From positions 1 to 14,160 of the forward strand of contig CALGIA010000002.1 of NCBI GenBank assembly GCA_937916005.1: a stretch of DNA of 14,160 nucleotides, written 5' to 3'. The first letter of the stretch is position 1, and each line of letters starts with the position of its first letter. This DNA is from an uncultured Rhodospirillaceae bacterium (GTDB taxonomy: Bacteria > Pseudomonadota > Alphaproteobacteria > MPNO01). The notes under the pieces are model-generated. The model was not told the origin of the DNA. It searched no databases and saw nothing but the letters and a program-made list of their open reading frames with translations. Position numbers and translations under genes: made by a program. This document shows, piece after piece, positions 13,936-14,160 of the stretch.

Positions 13936-14160
13936 ATGGCATTCCAAACACCAGACCTGGATATTCTTATCGACTTTTCGGCATTGAGCACGGAACGCCT
14001 CCAGTCCATGGTCGCGGCGGGGCAAGATGCCGTGGAATGTCACCGGGCATTGGCGCAAACCGGCGACAATATCGTCGGAGATCTGCTGCGCGATGTGGAA
14101 ACCTTCTATGAATGGAACCATTACCCGGATGGCGATGTCTATGATCCTCATAGCCATGGA
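13936..14160 (+). CDS. Conserved hypothetical protein, 3' end beyond window
   Basis: An open frame of 75 codons with no stop before the right edge, beginning MAFQTPDLDILIDFSALSTE. No signal peptide or membrane segment is visible. The part just before the edge, ETFYEWNHYPDGDVYDPHSH, is rich in aromatic residues, Asp and His. From memory it resembles a family of alphaproteobacterial proteins of unknown function (possibly DUF6969) in which a His-rich stretch follows. It starts 95 bases after the lipoprotein stop codon. GGAAA at 13923-13927 may serve as a ribosome site, 8 bases before the ATG. The function is unknown; the family call is tentative. Confidence 0.6.
   Translation, partial: MAFQTPDLDILIDFSALSTERLQSMVAAGQDAVECHRALAQTGDNIVGDLLRDVETFYEWNHYPDGDVYDPHSHG

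Overview
The window is GC-rich, and its gene content suggests a proteobacterium, most probably an alphaproteobacterium. The pointers are a TAXI-type TRAP transporter with a fused permease, a UbiD-family decarboxylase, a VanA-like Rieske oxygenase, and the phylogenetic feel of the proteins. No rRNA, tRNA or CRISPR array is visible, and no transcription-factor gene other than a small ParD-type antitoxin.

Layout. Bases 1-355 hold no gene I can support. An MFS exporter (356-1540, minus) is transcribed away from a flavoprotein of the fumarate-reductase/FAD_binding_2 type (1677-3083, plus), which is closely followed by a DMT/EamA permease (3099-4025). Next comes a small, more AT-rich island (about 4080-4570). 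It has a strong palindromic promoter/operator, a ParD-type antitoxin without its toxin (4142-4387), and directly behind it the C-terminal remnant of an IS1-like transposase (4402-4569). A small possible membrane peptide (4573-4794) follows.

The metabolic core is a UbiD-family prFMN decarboxylase (4835-6433) and a soluble cytochrome P450 (6477-7688) on the plus strand. They converge with a Rieske non-heme iron oxygenase (7689-8726) and adenine phosphoribosyltransferase (8731-9246) on the minus strand. The P450 and Rieske stop codons abut with no base between them. Divergent from apt is a TRAP operon: TAXI solute-binding protein (9402-10382), fused TRAP permease with a C-terminal DUF3394-like region (10398-12995), and a lipoprotein with an FGE-sulfatase fold (12992-13840) that overlaps the permease by four bases (ATGA). 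A 5'-partial gene of unknown function (13936-14160) runs off the right edge.

How the genes may work together (inference): the TRAP system would import an organic acid. UbiD, P450, Rieske oxygenase and the flavoprotein are the kinds of enzyme used to decarboxylate, O-demethylate or hydroxylate, and oxidise or reduce aromatic or alicyclic carboxylates. MFS and DMT permeases would handle efflux or exchange. The redox partners of the P450 and Rieske enzyme, and a UbiX flavin prenyltransferase, are not in the window. The substrate cannot be named from sequence alone.
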